DNA of 64,000 bases from Pseudomonadota bacterium (GCA_029780075.1 JAKOZI010000085.1:1-64000), one strand, 5' to 3'; counted from the stretch's first letter, positions 27,170 to 37,555 are shown. Program-made: numbers and translations. Notes: a model not told the origin generated them from the sequence alone.

Positions 27170-28053
27170 ATGGCTAGACCCTTGAGGCTGGAATTTCCGG
27201 GTGCTGTATATCACGTCACCTCGCGCGGTGATCGTCGGGAAGATATTTTTCTGAGCGACGATGATCGCAGGGATTGGCTGGAGGTGCTGGGCCTTGCTTG
27301 CGCGCGGTTCAACTGGGTGGTGCATGCCTATTGCCAGATGACCAATCACTTTCACCTGCTGGTGGAGACTGTGGACGGTAATCTGTCGAGTGGGATGCGG
27401 CAATTGAACGGCCTTTATACGCAGCGTTTCAACCGCCGCCATGGCCTGGTTGGCCATCTCTTTCAGGGGCGCTACAAGGCGATTCTCGTACAAAAGGAAG
27501 CCCACTTGCTGGAGTTGACTCGCTACGTCGTGCTGAACCCACTGCGCGCCAAGCTGGTGGAATCGCTCGAGGACTGGCGCTGGAGCAGTTACCCTTGCAC
27601 TGCCGGCCAGGAGGCACCGCCGCCGTGGCTGGATACGGATGGGTTGCTGGGTCAGTTTGGTCCAAACCGCGGCGAAGCGCTCAGGAGCTATGGTCCTATG
27701 GTCAGTTCGTGATGGCGGGCGCGGGCTTGCCTAGTCCGATGTTGGCCACTCGCCATCAATTGTTGCTGGGTGACTAGGCGTTCGTGGGGCGCCATTCGCA
27801 GACCAGAAACGCAGAGGATCTGCGCGAAGTTTCCAGGGCGCACCGACGATCGATCGCCTTGTCGCTGGAGGAATACGGGGCGCGCCACGCCGATAGAGAT
27901 CAGGCGATGGCAGAGGCTTACCTTTCCGGTGCTTATACGATGGCAGAGATCGGGCGCCACTTCGCGGTCCACTACATGACCGTAAGTCGCGCGGTGCGGA
28001 AGTTTGAACAAGACCGAAAGAACAGGATCTTCAAACAGGCGCCAGCGGAATGA
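27170..28053 (+). pseudogene. REP-associated tyrosine transposase (RAYT, Y1_Tnp family), disrupted
   Basis: MARPLRLEFPGAVYHVTSRGDRREDIFLSDDDR...VVHAYCQMTNHFHLLVET...HGLVGHLFQGRYKAILV...RYVVLNPLRAKLV; 8-bp tandem duplication CTATGGTC (27688-27703) shifts frame; in the restored frame an in-frame TAG at 27775-27777 precedes the C-terminal HTH (MAEIGRHFAVHYMTVSRAVRKFE). Confidence 0.9.
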
Positions 28054-28694
28054 TGCAGGAAGATCTCGAAGCCTCTGCCGCGACGGTAGCTGCCAGTCCC
28101 GACCTGTCGGCCCTGGTGATTCCCCTGCTCAAGGGCGTGATCTACCAGGACGCCGACGCCGGTCTCTGGAATGCGCTGCTGACGCTGCAGGCGCGGGTGC
28201 GCGACTACGTCGCGGTGCTCAATCTCGAACTGGTGCTCGACGAAGCGGAAGGTTATGCCTTCCTGCGCTCGCGTCCGGAACCTGAGGACGGTTCGACGCC
28301 GCGCCTGCCGCGCTTGGTGGCGAGGCGCCCGCTGTCGTTTCCGGTCAGTCTGTTGCTCGCACTGCTGCGCAAGAAACTGGCCGAGTTCGACGCCAGCGGC
28401 GGCGATACGCGCCTGGTACTGGCGCGCGACGAGGTCGTCGAGCTGATGCGGGTTTTCCTGCCCGAAGGCAGCAACGAGGCGCGGCTGATCGACCAGATCG
28501 ATGCCCATCTCGGCAAGGTCATCGAACTCGGGTTCCTGCGTCGCCTGAAGGTCGGCACTGGACAGCCGGCGATGGTCGAGGTGCGGCGGATTCTCAAGGC
28601 TTTCGTCGATGCGCAATGGCTGGCCGAGTTCGATCAGCGGCTGGCCGGCTATCGCGCGCTGCTCGCCGGGCAGCCGGGCGTTGCCGATGAGTGA
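28050..28694 (+). CDS. jetB: Wadjet component JetB-like (DUF4194, KITE/MksE-like)
   Basis: [57 protein letters not shown]...[22 protein letters not shown]; overlaps start of SMC-like jetC. Confidence 0.87.
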   Translation: MMQEDLEASAATVAASPDLSALVIPLLKGVIYQDADAGLWNALLTLQARVRDYVAVLNLELVLDEAEGYAFLRSRPEPEDGSTPRLPRLVARRPLSFPVSLLLALLRKKLAEFDASGGDTRLVLARDEVVELMRVFLPEGSNEARLIDQIDAHLGKVIELGFLRRLKVGTGQPAMVEVRRILKAFVDAQWLAEFDQRLAGYRALLAGQPGVADE

Positions 28695-31600
28695 GCCGCA
28701 AAGTCTCGGACTGGATTTCATGGCCGATGACACGCTTTCGGGTTTCCGCCTGCAGCGTCTCGAAGTGTTCAACTGGGGGACTTTCGACGGCCGTGTCTGG
28801 ACGCTCAATCCGGAGGGCAGGAACGCCCTGCTGACCGGCGACATCGGTTCGGGCAAGTCGACGCTGGTCGATGCGGTGACGACGCTGCTGGTGCCGGCGC
28901 AGCGCATCGCCTACAACAAGGCCGCCGGTGCCGACAGCCGCGAGCGCACGCTGCGCTCGTACGTTCTCGGCCACTACAAATCCGAGCGCAACGAACTCAG
29001 CGGTACGGCCCGCCCGGTGGCGCTGCGCGACCACAACAACTACTCGGTGATTCTCGGTGTCTTTCACAACGCCGGCTACGACCAGACGGTGACGCTGGCG
29101 CAGGTATTCTGGATCAAGGACGCGCAGGGGCAGCCGGCGCGTTTCTTCGTCGCCGCTGAACGCGACCTCTCGATCGCCGGCGACTTTGCGCATTTCGGCA
29201 CGGACATCGGGGCTCTGCGCAAGCGGTTGCGGCGACCCGGCGGCGAGGTCTTCGACAGCTTTCCGCCGTACGGCGCGTGGTTTCGCCGCCGCTTCGGCAT
29301 CGACAACGAGCAGGCGCTGGATCTCTTTCACCAGACGGTGTCGATGAAGTCGGTCGGCAACCTGACCGACTTCGTGCGCAGCCACATGCTCGAACCTTTC
29401 GATGTCGAGCCGCGCATTGCCGCGCTGGTGGGTCATTTCGACGACTTGAACCGGGCGCACGAAGCGGTGTTGAAGGCCAAGCGACAGCTGGCACTGCTCT
29501 CGCCGCTGGTCGCCAACGGCAACCAGCATGGCGCACTGGCGGTGCAGGTCGAGGAACTGCGCAATTGCCGCGAGGCGCTCAAGGCCTACTTCGCCGGCCT
29601 CAAGCTCGGCCTGCTCGACAAGCGCATCGCCGGCCTGGCCGAAGACTGGCGCCGCCAGGACGCGCAGGTCCGGCGCGGCGAGGCGCAGTGTGACACGCAG
29701 CGCGCACTGGAGGCTGAACTCAAGCAGAACATTGCCGACAACGGCGGCGATCGGCTCGAACGGCTGGCTGCCGAGATTCGTCGGCTCGATCAGGATTGCC
29801 AGGGGCGCCAGCGCAAGGCGCAACGTTATGCCGAGCTGGTGCGTGCCATCGGCGACAGTCCCGGCGCGGATGAGGCGGCTTTTCTCGACCAACGCCAGCG
29901 CTGCTCGTCGCTGGCCGACGAGGCACGCGAACGCGAGGCGGGCTTGCAGAACGCGCTCACCGAGCACGGAGTCAGCCTGCGCCAGGGCAAGCTCGAACAC
30001 GACGAGCTGGCATCCGAGATCCGCAGTCTCAAGGCCCGGCGCAGCAATATTCCGGCTGAACAGGTGGCGATGCGCAGCGCCCTCTGCCAGGCGCTGGCGC
30101 TGTCCGACGAGGCGATGCCGTTTGCTGGCGAGTTGCTGCAGGTGCGCCCTGAAGAGCGCGACTGGGAAGGCGCGGCCGAACGCCTGCTGCGCAACTTCGG
30201 ATTGTCGCTGCTGGTGCCCGACGACGATTACGCGCGCGTCGCCGAGTGGGTCGACAAGACCCAGCTCAAGGGGCGTCTGGTCTATTTTCGGGTGCGTCGG
30301 AGTGCGCGCAACGAACTCCCCGATCTGCACCGCGACTCACTGGTGCGCAAACTTTCGGTCAAGCCGGATTCGCCGTATTACGACTGGCTGGAGCGCGAAC
30401 TGGCGCATCGCTTCGACGTCGCCTGCTGTGCCACCCAGGAGCAATTCCGGCGCGAGTTGCGGGCAATCACGCGTGCCGGCCAGATCAAGGCGCCCGGCGA
30501 GCGGCACGAAAAGGACGACCGCCATCGCCTCGACGACCGCAGTCGCTATGTGCTCGGCTGGAGCAACGCGGCCAAGATCGCGGCGCTCGAAGCGAACGCC
30601 AGAATACTCGAAGCGCGCCTCGCCGACCTGGGTAGCCGCATCGGCACGATCCAGTACGAGCAGAACGCGCTCAAGGCACGCCTGACGGCGTTGTCGCGGC
30701 TCGACGAGTACGCCGATTTTCATGAGCTCGACTGGCAGTCGCTGGCGACCGAGGTGGCTCGGCTGCAGGACGAGAAGCGGAATCTGGAGTCCGCCTCCGA
30801 CCTGCTCAAGCAACTCAGCGAGCGCTTGCGTGAAGTCGTCGCCGCGCTCAAGGTACTCGAAGGCCAACTGGCGGAGCACCGCGACAAACGCTCACGACTC
30901 GAGCAGCGGCAGAGCGATGCCGCGGCCCTGCACGCGCAGACACAGGCGCTCTTGCTTGAGCCGGGGATGGCCGCGCAGGCGCCGTACTTCGAGCGCCTCG
31001 ATGGCGTGCGCCACGACGCGCTCGGCGAGCATCAGCTCAGCGTCGAATCGTGCGAGAACCGTGAGCACGAGACGCGCGTCTGGTTGCAGACGCGCATCGA
31101 AGCCGAGTCGCGCAAGCTCAACCTGTTGCGCGACAAGATCATCCAGGCGATGGTCGCCTACAAGGAGGAGTTCAAACTCGATACCGCGGAAGTCGATGCC
31201 AGCATCGAAGCGGTCTTCGAATACCGCAACATGCTCGACAAGCTGCAGGCCGACGACCTGCCGCGCTTCGAGGCCCGCTTCAAGGAACTGCTCAACGAGA
31301 ACACCATCCGCGAAGTGGCGAACTTCAACGCGCAACTGGCAATGTGGCGCGAGACCATCCGCGAGCGCATCGCGCGCATCAACACCTCGCTGACGCAGAT
31401 CGACTACAACCCCGGCCGCTACATCGCGCTCGAAGTGCAAGCGACGCCCGATGCCGACATCCGTGACTTCCAGAGCGAGTTGCGGGCGTGTACCGAAGGG
31501 TCGCTGACCGGCTCGGACGATGCCCAATATTCGGAAGCCAAGTTTCTGCAGGTCAGGCGGATCATCGAGCGCCTGCGCGGTCGCGAGGGCCTCTCCGAAG

Positions 31601-32061
31601 TGGACCGCCGGTGGACGGTCAAGGTCACCGACGTGCGCTACTGGTTCGTCTTTGCCGCCAGCGAGCGCTGGCGCGAGGACCACAGCGAGCACGAGCATTA
31701 CTCCGATTCGGGTGGCAAGTCGGGTGGCCAGAAGGAGAAGCTGGCCTACACCATCCTGGCGGCGAGCCTCGCCTACCAGTTCGGCCTCGAATGGGGCGCC
31801 GTGCGCTCGCGCTCGTTCCGCTTCGTGGTCATCGACGAGGCCTTCGGGCGCGGCTCGGACGAGTCGGCGCAGTATGGCCTGCGGCTGTTCGCCCAGCTCA
31901 ACCTGCAACTGCTGATCGTCACGCCGCTGCAGAAGATCCACATCATCGAACCCTTCGTCGCCAGCGTCGGCTTCGTGCATAACGAGGAAGGCCGCACCTC
32001 GAAGCTGCGCAACCTGACGATCGAGGAGTACCGCACCGAGAAGGCGCGGACCGCCGGATGA
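28687..32061 (+). CDS. jetC: Wadjet component JetC-like (SMC/MksB-like ATPase)
   Basis: [51 protein letters not shown] (Walker A), long coiled coil, [23 protein letters not shown] (signature), [25 protein letters not shown] (Walker B). Confidence 0.92.
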   Translation: MSEPQSLGLDFMADDTLSGFRLQRLEVFNWGTFDGRVWTLNPEGRNALLTGDIGSGKSTLVDAVTTLLVPAQRIAYNKAAGADSRERTLRSYVLGHYKSERNELSGTARPVALRDHNNYSVILGVFHNAGYDQTVTLAQVFWIKDAQGQPARFFVAAERDLSIAGDFAHFGTDIGALRKRLRRPGGEVFDSFPPYGAWFRRRFGIDNEQALDLFHQTVSMKSVGNLTDFVRSHMLEPFDVEPRIAALVGHFDDLNRAHEAVLKAKRQLALLSPLVANGNQHGALAVQVEELRNCREALKAYFAGLKLGLLDKRIAGLAEDWRRQDAQVRRGEAQCDTQRALEAELKQNIADNGGDRLERLAAEIRRLDQDCQGRQRKAQRYAELVRAIGDSPGADEAAFLDQRQRCSSLADEAREREAGLQNALTEHGVSLRQGKLEHDELASEIRSLKARRSNIPAEQVAMRSALCQALALSDEAMPFAGELLQVRPEERDWEGAAERLLRNFGLSLLVPDDDYARVAEWVDKTQLKGRLVYFRVRRSARNELPDLHRDSLVRKLSVKPDSPYYDWLERELAHRFDVACCATQEQFRRELRAITRAGQIKAPGERHEKDDRHRLDDRSRYVLGWSNAAKIAALEANARILEARLADLGSRIGTIQYEQNALKARLTALSRLDEYADFHELDWQSLATEVARLQDEKRNLESASDLLKQLSERLREVVAALKVLEGQLAEHRDKRSRLEQRQSDAAALHAQTQALLLEPGMAAQAPYFERLDGVRHDALGEHQLSVESCENREHETRVWLQTRIEAESRKLNLLRDKIIQAMVAYKEEFKLDTAEVDASIEAVFEYRNMLDKLQADDLPRFEARFKELLNENTIREVANFNAQLAMWRETIRERIARINTSLTQIDYNPGRYIALEVQATPDADIRDFQSELRACTEGSLTGSDDAQYSEAKFLQVRRIIERLRGREGLSEVDRRWTVKVTDVRYWFVFAASERWREDHSEHEHYSDSGGKSGGQKEKLAYTILAASLAYQFGLEWGAVRSRSFRFVVIDEAFGRGSDESAQYGLRLFAQLNLQLLIVTPLQKIHIIEPFVASVGFVHNEEGRTSKLRNLTIEEYRTEKARTAG

Positions 32062-33233
32062 GCTGGACGCGGCCGGCGGCGCTGCGCGCGCAGGTGCAGA
32101 AGCTGTGGGAGCGCGGTGACCTGCTGGCGAGCGTCGTCACCGGTGAGGCGTATTTTCCGCGGCGCCTGACGCTGCGCGGGCCGAGCTCGCAGGAGATGAC
32201 CGAGCGCTTCGCCGAAGTGCGTGCCTGGATCGGCGAACTGCGGGCAATGCCGCACTGCCGGGTCGAGCTGCGCGAGTTCAGGCACCGCCTGTTCGGCACC
32301 AACGCGGTGCCGCAGGAAGTATGGATCGATAGCCTCGACGACGCCCTGGCGATCGTCGGCAAGCGGCGCGAGGCCAGCCGTTTCGGCAGCCTGCTCGAAG
32401 CGACGCGTGCCCGCCAGCCGGAACTCCTGGCATGGCTGGCGAAGCGGCCGCTGCGGGCGCTCGAACTGGCCGAAGAATGGCGCCGACTGCTCGACATCGT
32501 CACCTGGCTGCAGTGCCATCCTCGCCCCGGCGTCTACCTGCGGCAGGTGGATATCCCCGGCGTACACAGCAAGTTCATCGAAGCGCAGCGCGGCGTGCTC
32601 GGCGAGTTGCTCGATCTCGCCCTGCCGCCCGCGGCAATCGATCCATCGGTCGCCGGAGTGAGCCAGTTCGCCCGCCGCTACGGCTTCCGCGACAAACCGC
32701 AGCGCATCCGTTTCCGGATTCTCGATCGCCGGCATGCCCTGCTGGCCGGCGACCCCGAGCAGGACCTCACCCTCGATGCCCGGAGCTTTGCGCGGATCGA
32801 CCCGCAAGTCGAACGTGTCTTCATCACCGAGAACGAGATCAACTTCCTCGCTTTCCCGGCGGTGCCGCACAGCCTGATCCTCTTCGGCGCCGGGTACGGC
32901 TTCGAGATGCTGCGCGAGGCCGCATGGCTGTCGCGCTGCCGCATCCACTACTGGGGCGACATCGACACCCACGGCTTCGCCATCCTCGACCAGTTGCGCG
33001 CCCATTGTGCGCACGTCGAATCGTTCCTGATGGACCGGGCGACCCTGCTGGCCTTCGAGACGCACTGGGGCGAGGAGGACAGGCAGACGCTGCGCGAGCT
33101 GCCACGCCTGAACGCGGAGGAGGGCGCCCTGTACGACGACCTGCGCGACAACCGCTTGCGCAGGAATCTGCGTCTTGAGCAGGAAAGGATCGGTTTTGGC
33201 TGGGTCGAGGCGGCGCTGGCGGATTTGGCGTGA
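32058..33233 (+). CDS. jetD: Wadjet component JetD-like (DUF3322/DUF2220, Toprim-like)
   Basis: DUF3322-like N-terminus; [31 protein letters not shown]...[21 protein letters not shown] (Toprim-like acidic motifs). Confidence 0.9.
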   Translation: MSWTRPAALRAQVQKLWERGDLLASVVTGEAYFPRRLTLRGPSSQEMTERFAEVRAWIGELRAMPHCRVELREFRHRLFGTNAVPQEVWIDSLDDALAIVGKRREASRFGSLLEATRARQPELLAWLAKRPLRALELAEEWRRLLDIVTWLQCHPRPGVYLRQVDIPGVHSKFIEAQRGVLGELLDLALPPAAIDPSVAGVSQFARRYGFRDKPQRIRFRILDRRHALLAGDPEQDLTLDARSFARIDPQVERVFITENEINFLAFPAVPHSLILFGAGYGFEMLREAAWLSRCRIHYWGDIDTHGFAILDQLRAHCAHVESFLMDRATLLAFETHWGEEDRQTLRELPRLNAEEGALYDDLRDNRLRRNLRLEQERIGFGWVEAALADLA

Positions 33234-33315
33234 CAGGTTGCTGCAAGTCCGCCTGATCGATCCTCAGGTTTGCTCAGACCCGCGCCAGCGCGACCCGCAG
33301 TCCAGCCCGAGTAGC
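33149..33315. repeat. Direct repeat copy 1: 3' end of jetD plus 82 bp of flank
   Basis: Aligns without gaps to 36485-36651; 3 mismatches over the 85 bp coding part, about 19 over the 82 bp flank (counted by eye). Confidence 0.93.
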
Positions 33316-33321
33316 CGTGCT
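33274..33321 (-). pseudogene. C-terminal remnant of XRE-type gene (copy 1)
   Basis: Minus strand reads ...STATRAGLRVALARV* versus TLATQAGRRVELALG* in copy 2. Confidence 0.55.
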
Positions 33322-33404
33322 GCCTGCCTTGCGGTTAACTATACGGCCCGAATTCCCATGTGCCGCCTCAGCGCCCGCGCGCACTGCCTTCTATCGCCGC
33401 CGTC

Positions 33405-33941
33405 TTATGAGATCGGCTTGAAGCGTGCGGCGATCAGGTGATCCACCGACACCGCGCCCGGTCCGCGGGCGATCAGGAAGACTAGCACGCTGGCCCAGAC
33501 GCCGTGGGTCGGATAGGCGTCGGGGTAGACCAGGAACTGGATCGCCAGGGTCATTACCAGCAGAGCGATCGCGGAGAAGCGTGTGGCCAGGCCGAGCAGG
33601 ATCAACAGTGGAAACAGGTGCTCGGCGAAGGCAGCCAGCGGCGCCGCGAGTTCCGGCGCTACCAGCGGTAGCCGATATTCTTCGCGAAACAGACTCAGGG
33701 CAGAGTCCGAGAGCTGCGGCACGCCGAAATGAAACTCGCCGCTGACGATGTCGATGACAAGGCCCTGTACCTTGGTTTGTCCCGACTTCCAGAAGATCGC
33801 CGCTATGGAAAAGCGGCCGAGCAAGGCGATCAGGCTATCGGGGATGCGCCCGAACACGGCGATCAGCTTGAGCACGAGGCAGATTGGACCGCTACTCCCA
33901 GCCTGGCTGGTTGCGTTAACGGTGGCGATGGAATTCATCAT
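33405..33941 (-). CDS. DoxX family membrane protein of bufferin operon
   Basis: [15 protein letters not shown]...LIALLGRFSIAAIFWKSGQTKVQG...LAAFAEHLFPLLILLGLATRFSAIALLVMTLAIQFLVYPDAYPTHG. Confidence 0.88.
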   Translation of the reverse strand: MMNSIATVNATSQAGSSGPICLVLKLIAVFGRIPDSLIALLGRFSIAAIFWKSGQTKVQGLVIDIVSGEFHFGVPQLSDSALSLFREEYRLPLVAPELAAPLAAFAEHLFPLLILLGLATRFSAIALLVMTLAIQFLVYPDAYPTHGVWASVLVFLIARGPGAVSVDHLIAARFKPIS

Positions 33942-34729
33942 GCCGGTTCTCTTCTTGGCTGACTCAGGTTGATGATGGCTCCGCCGCAGATCAGCATGCC
34001 GAGCACGGCGGGCAGATCGAAGGCGGGCTCGATGTCCAGGGCAAATTGGGCTGCGGCACCGAAGACCAGGCCCTGCTGCATATGCAGGATGAATTGTGCC
34101 GTGGCGCACGGAATCCGCCTAATTTCGACGTCGAGCCCGATCCGCAGGACGAGAGCGGATTCGGGCAGCGCGGGATCGACCGCCGCCAGGTCGGGCGTTC
34201 CATCTTGCGCCTGGTGCGCCGCCCACAGCGAAACCACGGCGTGGGCCGAACGCAGCACCGCCAGCGAGGGGTGGAGGTCGAAACTTGTTGCCGCCAGTGC
34301 CGGCGCATTCTCCAGCAGGGCCGCAAAGTCCGCGAGGCCAAGCGGCGCCGCATCGGCGGCGTGCCAGGCCTGCACGCGGAGCATCTCAAGCCGGGCGACG
34401 TCGGCCAGGTAGGGCAGGACGGCTGCCGGCGCAAAACCTTCGATGAATTCCGCCAGACCCGCGCCGTAGAGCGCCAGAACCGGCGAGCGCGGCGGATGGG
34501 TGCGGACGAACAGGCGCGCCATGGCGCGGAAGAATTCCTCGCCGACCAGATCCTGCGTCACCGGATAGCTGTTGGCCAGTGCGTCGATCAGCGAGACCAT
34601 GACATTGTTGCGGTAGACGGCGAAACGCCGCGCCGGGTCCGAGCCGTTCCAGGCCATCAGGCCCGGTGGGCATACCGGATCGGCAGCCAGCACGGCCTCG
34701 GCGAAGTGCCGTTGCGCGCTCACGCGCAA
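33938..34729 (-). CDS. bufC: DUF2063 (putative DNA-binding domain / BufC-HvfC-like) protein
   Basis: [66 protein letters not shown]. Confidence 0.88.
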   Translation of the reverse strand: MRVSAQRHFAEAVLAADPVCPPGLMAWNGSDPARRFAVYRNNVMVSLIDALANSYPVTQDLVGEEFFRAMARLFVRTHPPRSPVLALYGAGLAEFIEGFAPAAVLPYLADVARLEMLRVQAWHAADAAPLGLADFAALLENAPALAATSFDLHPSLAVLRSAHAVVSLWAAHQAQDGTPDLAAVDPALPESALVLRIGLDVEIRRIPCATAQFILHMQQGLVFGAAAQFALDIEPAFDLPAVLGMLICGGAIINLSQPRREPA

Positions 34730-35637
34730 GCCTCAGCCGGAGCGGTAGCGGCCAACTGCTGGCGCATGATCCGATCCGCCCGCTGCGCCTCGGCTAGCAG
34801 GACCGGAAACACAGGTATGTCGTCGTCACGCTCGATCAGGGTTGGCTGCGGACCCAGCAGGTCCAGTGCGAATGCATAGAGATCCCAGACCACCTGCGCC
34901 ACCGGCGCGTCGTGGCTGTCGATCAGCAGGGGATCGCCCGCGGCGTCGATGTCGCGGGCGAAGCCGGCCAGATGGATCTGGCCCACCGCCTTCAGCGGCA
35001 GGGCGCGGATATAGGCGCGCGGGTCGCGGTTGTGATTGACGCTGGCGACATGGACGTTGTTGACGTCCAGCAGCAGGCCGCAGCCGGTGCGGCGCACGAC
35101 TTCGCCGATGAAATCGGTTTCGGTCATGGTCGAGGCGGCGAATTCGACATAGGTCGCGGGGTTCTCCAGCAGCATACGCCGCTGCAAACGCTCCTGCACA
35201 TGGTCGATATGCGCGCAAACCCGCGCCAGAGTGCCGACGTGATAGGGTGCCGGCAGCAGGTCGTTGAGATAGACCCCGCCGTGGCTGGCCCATGCCAGGT
35301 GTTCGGAGAAGGATTCCGGCTGGTAACGCGCCAGCAGCGCGGCCAGCCGGTCCAGATGCGCGGCGTCCAGGGGCTCCTCGCCGCCGATCGACAGGCCGAC
35401 GCCATGGATCGAAATGGGATGGCGTTGGCGAATGCGGCCCAGGTAGTGGTGGAAGGGTCCGCCGTTCACCATATAGTTCTCTGCATGCACCTCGAAGAAG
35501 CCGACATCCGGCGCTGTGTCAAGGATCTCGCGAAAATGTTCCGGTTTGAGCCCGACCCCGCCGCGCGCGGGCAGGGTCGTGACGGGGAGCGCGGGGGCAT
35601 CACCGTGGGATGGCCGGCGATTGCCAGGGATCGTCAT
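34720..35637 (-). CDS. bufB: DUF692 family multinuclear iron enzyme (BufB/MbnB-like)
   Basis: [36 protein letters not shown]...[12 protein letters not shown]...[23 protein letters not shown]...[15 protein letters not shown]...GQIHLAGF. Confidence 0.93.
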   Translation of the reverse strand: MTIPGNRRPSHGDAPALPVTTLPARGGVGLKPEHFREILDTAPDVGFFEVHAENYMVNGGPFHHYLGRIRQRHPISIHGVGLSIGGEEPLDAAHLDRLAALLARYQPESFSEHLAWASHGGVYLNDLLPAPYHVGTLARVCAHIDHVQERLQRRMLLENPATYVEFAASTMTETDFIGEVVRRTGCGLLLDVNNVHVASVNHNRDPRAYIRALPLKAVGQIHLAGFARDIDAAGDPLLIDSHDAPVAQVVWDLYAFALDLLGPQPTLIERDDDIPVFPVLLAEAQRADRIMRQQLAATAPAEACA

Positions 35638-35665
35638 GGCGGATGCTCCGCGATCCGGATTTCGA

Positions 35666-35968
35666 TCAGGCCTTCTTTTCTTTGAACTCGGCAAGCTGGC
35701 CCTTGCCGGTCGGCGAAGTCGAGGAAACAGTCTTTTCGCAGGTCCCCTTGGGCACCAGGGTCCAGGCATTGCCTTGGTGGTCGGTTTTCGAGGTACCGGC
35801 ACACGAGGTGCCGGCGCCAGCCTTGCAGTCATTCTTGCCTTTGAGGGAGACGCCGTAGCATTTTTCCTTGTCGGCCGCGCTATCGGCGGCGAAAGTCGGG
35901 CTGGCGGCTACCGTCAGGGCGGCGCCGAGCGCCAGGGCCAGCGAAGCTGTCGTCATTGTCTTGTTCAT
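35666..35968 (-). CDS. bufA: DUF2282 bufferin precursor (BufA-like, four cysteines)
   Basis: [80 protein letters not shown]: Sec signal and CYG...DC...SCAG...TCE pattern, next to DUF692 gene. Confidence 0.93.
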   Translation of the reverse strand: MNKTMTTASLALALGAALTVAASPTFAADSAADKEKCYGVSLKGKNDCKAGAGTSCAGTSKTDHQGNAWTLVPKGTCEKTVSSTSPTGKGQLAEFKEKKA

Positions 35969-36040
35969 CGGTACACTCCTTGTTTGGGTTGGATGGCTTG
36001 GTTTTCCTGCAGTCACCCGAAGTTTCTCGGGCCTGCTGGA

Positions 36041-36071
36041 CGATAGTCGGAGTCGCAGCCGATTCCTTACA
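36041..36071 (-). promoter_or_regulatory. Candidate ECF sigma-type promoter for the bufferin operon
   Basis: Minus strand TGTAAG-N16-CGACTA (TGTAAGGAATCGGCTGCGACTCCGACTATCG), about 73 nt upstream of the bufA ATG. Confidence 0.5.
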
Positions 36072-36331
36072 ACAGTCCGGGTGTTTCTTCTCTCATAATT
36101 TCGCCCAGCAGCAGAACGCGCGGAGCCCCAGACAAATTTCGAGCGCAACGAGCAACTCAGCCGCGTCGTACAGGCGCGATGTGTCGGCAAGGAGCACTTT
36201 ACCGACAACTATCGCCATGTCCATCAAGTGCCATCGCGCAACAAGGACAATGCCGTGACGGCCAACTGCAGAGGTGGGTGCGCTGAACGCTTGCGCGCTG
36301 CCGCCCCCCGGCCACGCCGCCAGGCAACCAC

Positions 36332-36478
36332 TCAAGGCTTGATCTGGATGTGCTTCTTGCCGCCGCCTTCATCCTTGCACCAGAGGACGGTCTTCCTGGC
36401 GCGAGTCGCCCATTCTCGCACGTCCTTTTCGAAGGTCGAGCAATCGGCAACGATTTCGAGAATGTCTCCCGGTTTCAT
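36332..36478 (-). pseudogene. TusA-family sulfur-carrier C-terminal fragment
   Basis: MKPGDILEIVADCSTFEKDVREWATRARKTVLWCKDEGGGKKHIQIKP*; the N-terminal CPxP half is missing where the jetD tail copy begins. Confidence 0.7.
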
Positions 36479-36484
36479 TCTGGT

Positions 36485-36569
36485 CAACCGCTTGCGCAGG
36501 AATCTCCGTCTTGAGCAGGAAAGGATCGGTTTTGGCTGGGTCGAGGCGGCGCTGGTGGCTTTGGCGTGA
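36485..36569 (+). pseudogene. jetD C-terminal remnant (copy 2)
   Basis: [27 protein letters not shown] versus [27 protein letters not shown] of jetD. Confidence 0.93.
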
Positions 36570-36651
36570 CTGCTTGCGGCAAGCCAGCCCGATCGATGTT
36601 GAGATTCGATCAGCCCAGAGCCAGCTCGACACGCCGTCCGGCCTGAGTAGC
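36485..36651. repeat. Direct repeat copy 2 of the jetD-tail/XRE-tail segment
   Basis: Gap-free 167-bp alignment with 33149-33315. Confidence 0.93.
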
Positions 36652-36753
36652 GAGCGTCAACAGTAGGTCGGGTCCGAATTTGTCGTACGTGTTGCGCATC
36701 AGGTCAGCAACACGCAATTGCCCAATGCCAAGCCGCTCTGCCGCTTGCCCCTG
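36610..36753 (-). pseudogene. XRE/HTH antitoxin-like C-terminal fragment (copy 2)
   Basis: QGQAAERLGIGQLRVADLMRNTYDKFGPDLLLTLATQAGRRVELALG*; upstream part is reverse complement of IS91-like sequence. Confidence 0.65.
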
Positions 36754-36761
36754 TGATTCAG

Positions 36762-37005
36762 CCTGATGCTCACGCCGCTCGAACTGATCGAGCTTCTGGC
36801 GGCGCTGATTCCGCCGCCGCGCCGGTATCGCCATCGCTACTACGGGGGGCTGGCGCCGAACGCGCCGCTGCGGGCACAGGTCATTGTGCTCGCTGGCGTG
36901 CCAGACGGTACGCCAGCGGCAGCCGAGACCGAGTCAATCGCCGCGACCGCTGCGCCAAGCGTCACGCCAAGCCGGTCGTCTGTGAGCGGGGCGGGATTCA
37001 GATGA
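36762..37005 (+). pseudogene. IS91-family transposase C-terminal fragment
   Basis: LTPLELIELLAALIPPPRRYRHRYYGGLAPNAPLRAQV is the characteristic C-terminal block of IS91-like (Y2) transposases. Confidence 0.8.
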
Positions 37006-37123
37006 GTTTTCAAGAGATTTCAAGGGCCATCGGGGCGAAATTCTAGATTGACGCCCCTTGATGGAGGCTCATCTACTCCTGATGGTACCGTTGGATTTCT
37101 TATCCTTCAGAAGCCAGAAACAA

Positions 37124-37555
37124 TCAGGCGTGGACTGGGCCCAGCGCCTCCACCGCAGCCTGAAGTTCCTTGGCAACTGCAATCAGTTCCCGGATCAACG
37201 GCTCATCTTCCTCATAGTCGCCATCGTAGAGGGCACGGTTACGCTTCTGGTGGCAGTTGTCCAGGAAACGCCACTTGGCCAAAGGCAGGGACACAGTGCT
37301 GCCCAGAATCTGGAAGACGATATAGCGGTTCTCCGATCGATACCCATGCCAGCGCAGGGCTGCCAAGGCGAGACTGTGTGCTGCGTCGTAGGCCAGGCTG
37401 AAACGGCTTTCGGGGTTCAGTCCAGGGTTCTGCGCGTCCGGCAGTCTGTTCCTGGCGGATCGGAGCAGTCCGTCGAACTCGGCCTGATCCGGGGGTTCAG
37501 CCTTGAGCTTGCCGATCTTCGCCAGATTCTGCAGAGTTTCCTGTGGGGAGGTCAT
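37124..37555 (-). CDS. HEPN-domain-like protein (partner of nucleotidyltransferase)
   Basis: AEFDGLLRSARNRLPDAQNPGLNPESRFSLAYDAAHSLALAALRWHGYRSENRYIVFQIL...CHQKRNRALYDGDYE; overlaps MNT gene. Confidence 0.75.
   Translation of the reverse strand: MTSPQETLQNLAKIGKLKAEPPDQAEFDGLLRSARNRLPDAQNPGLNPESRFSLAYDAAHSLALAALRWHGYRSENRYIVFQILGSTVSLPLAKWRFLDNCHQKRNRALYDGDYEEDEPLIRELIAVAKELQAAVEALGPVHA

Noticed and set aside
26510-28053. Whole RAYT/IS630 region as an active composite transposon
   Set aside because: IS630 piece lacks DDE, RAYT has a frameshift and a stop, and no terminal inverted repeats or target duplications were found.
36093-36335. Minus-strand 80-aa ORF upstream of the bufferin promoter
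   Set aside because: No recognisable domain; lies in the decayed mosaic segment.
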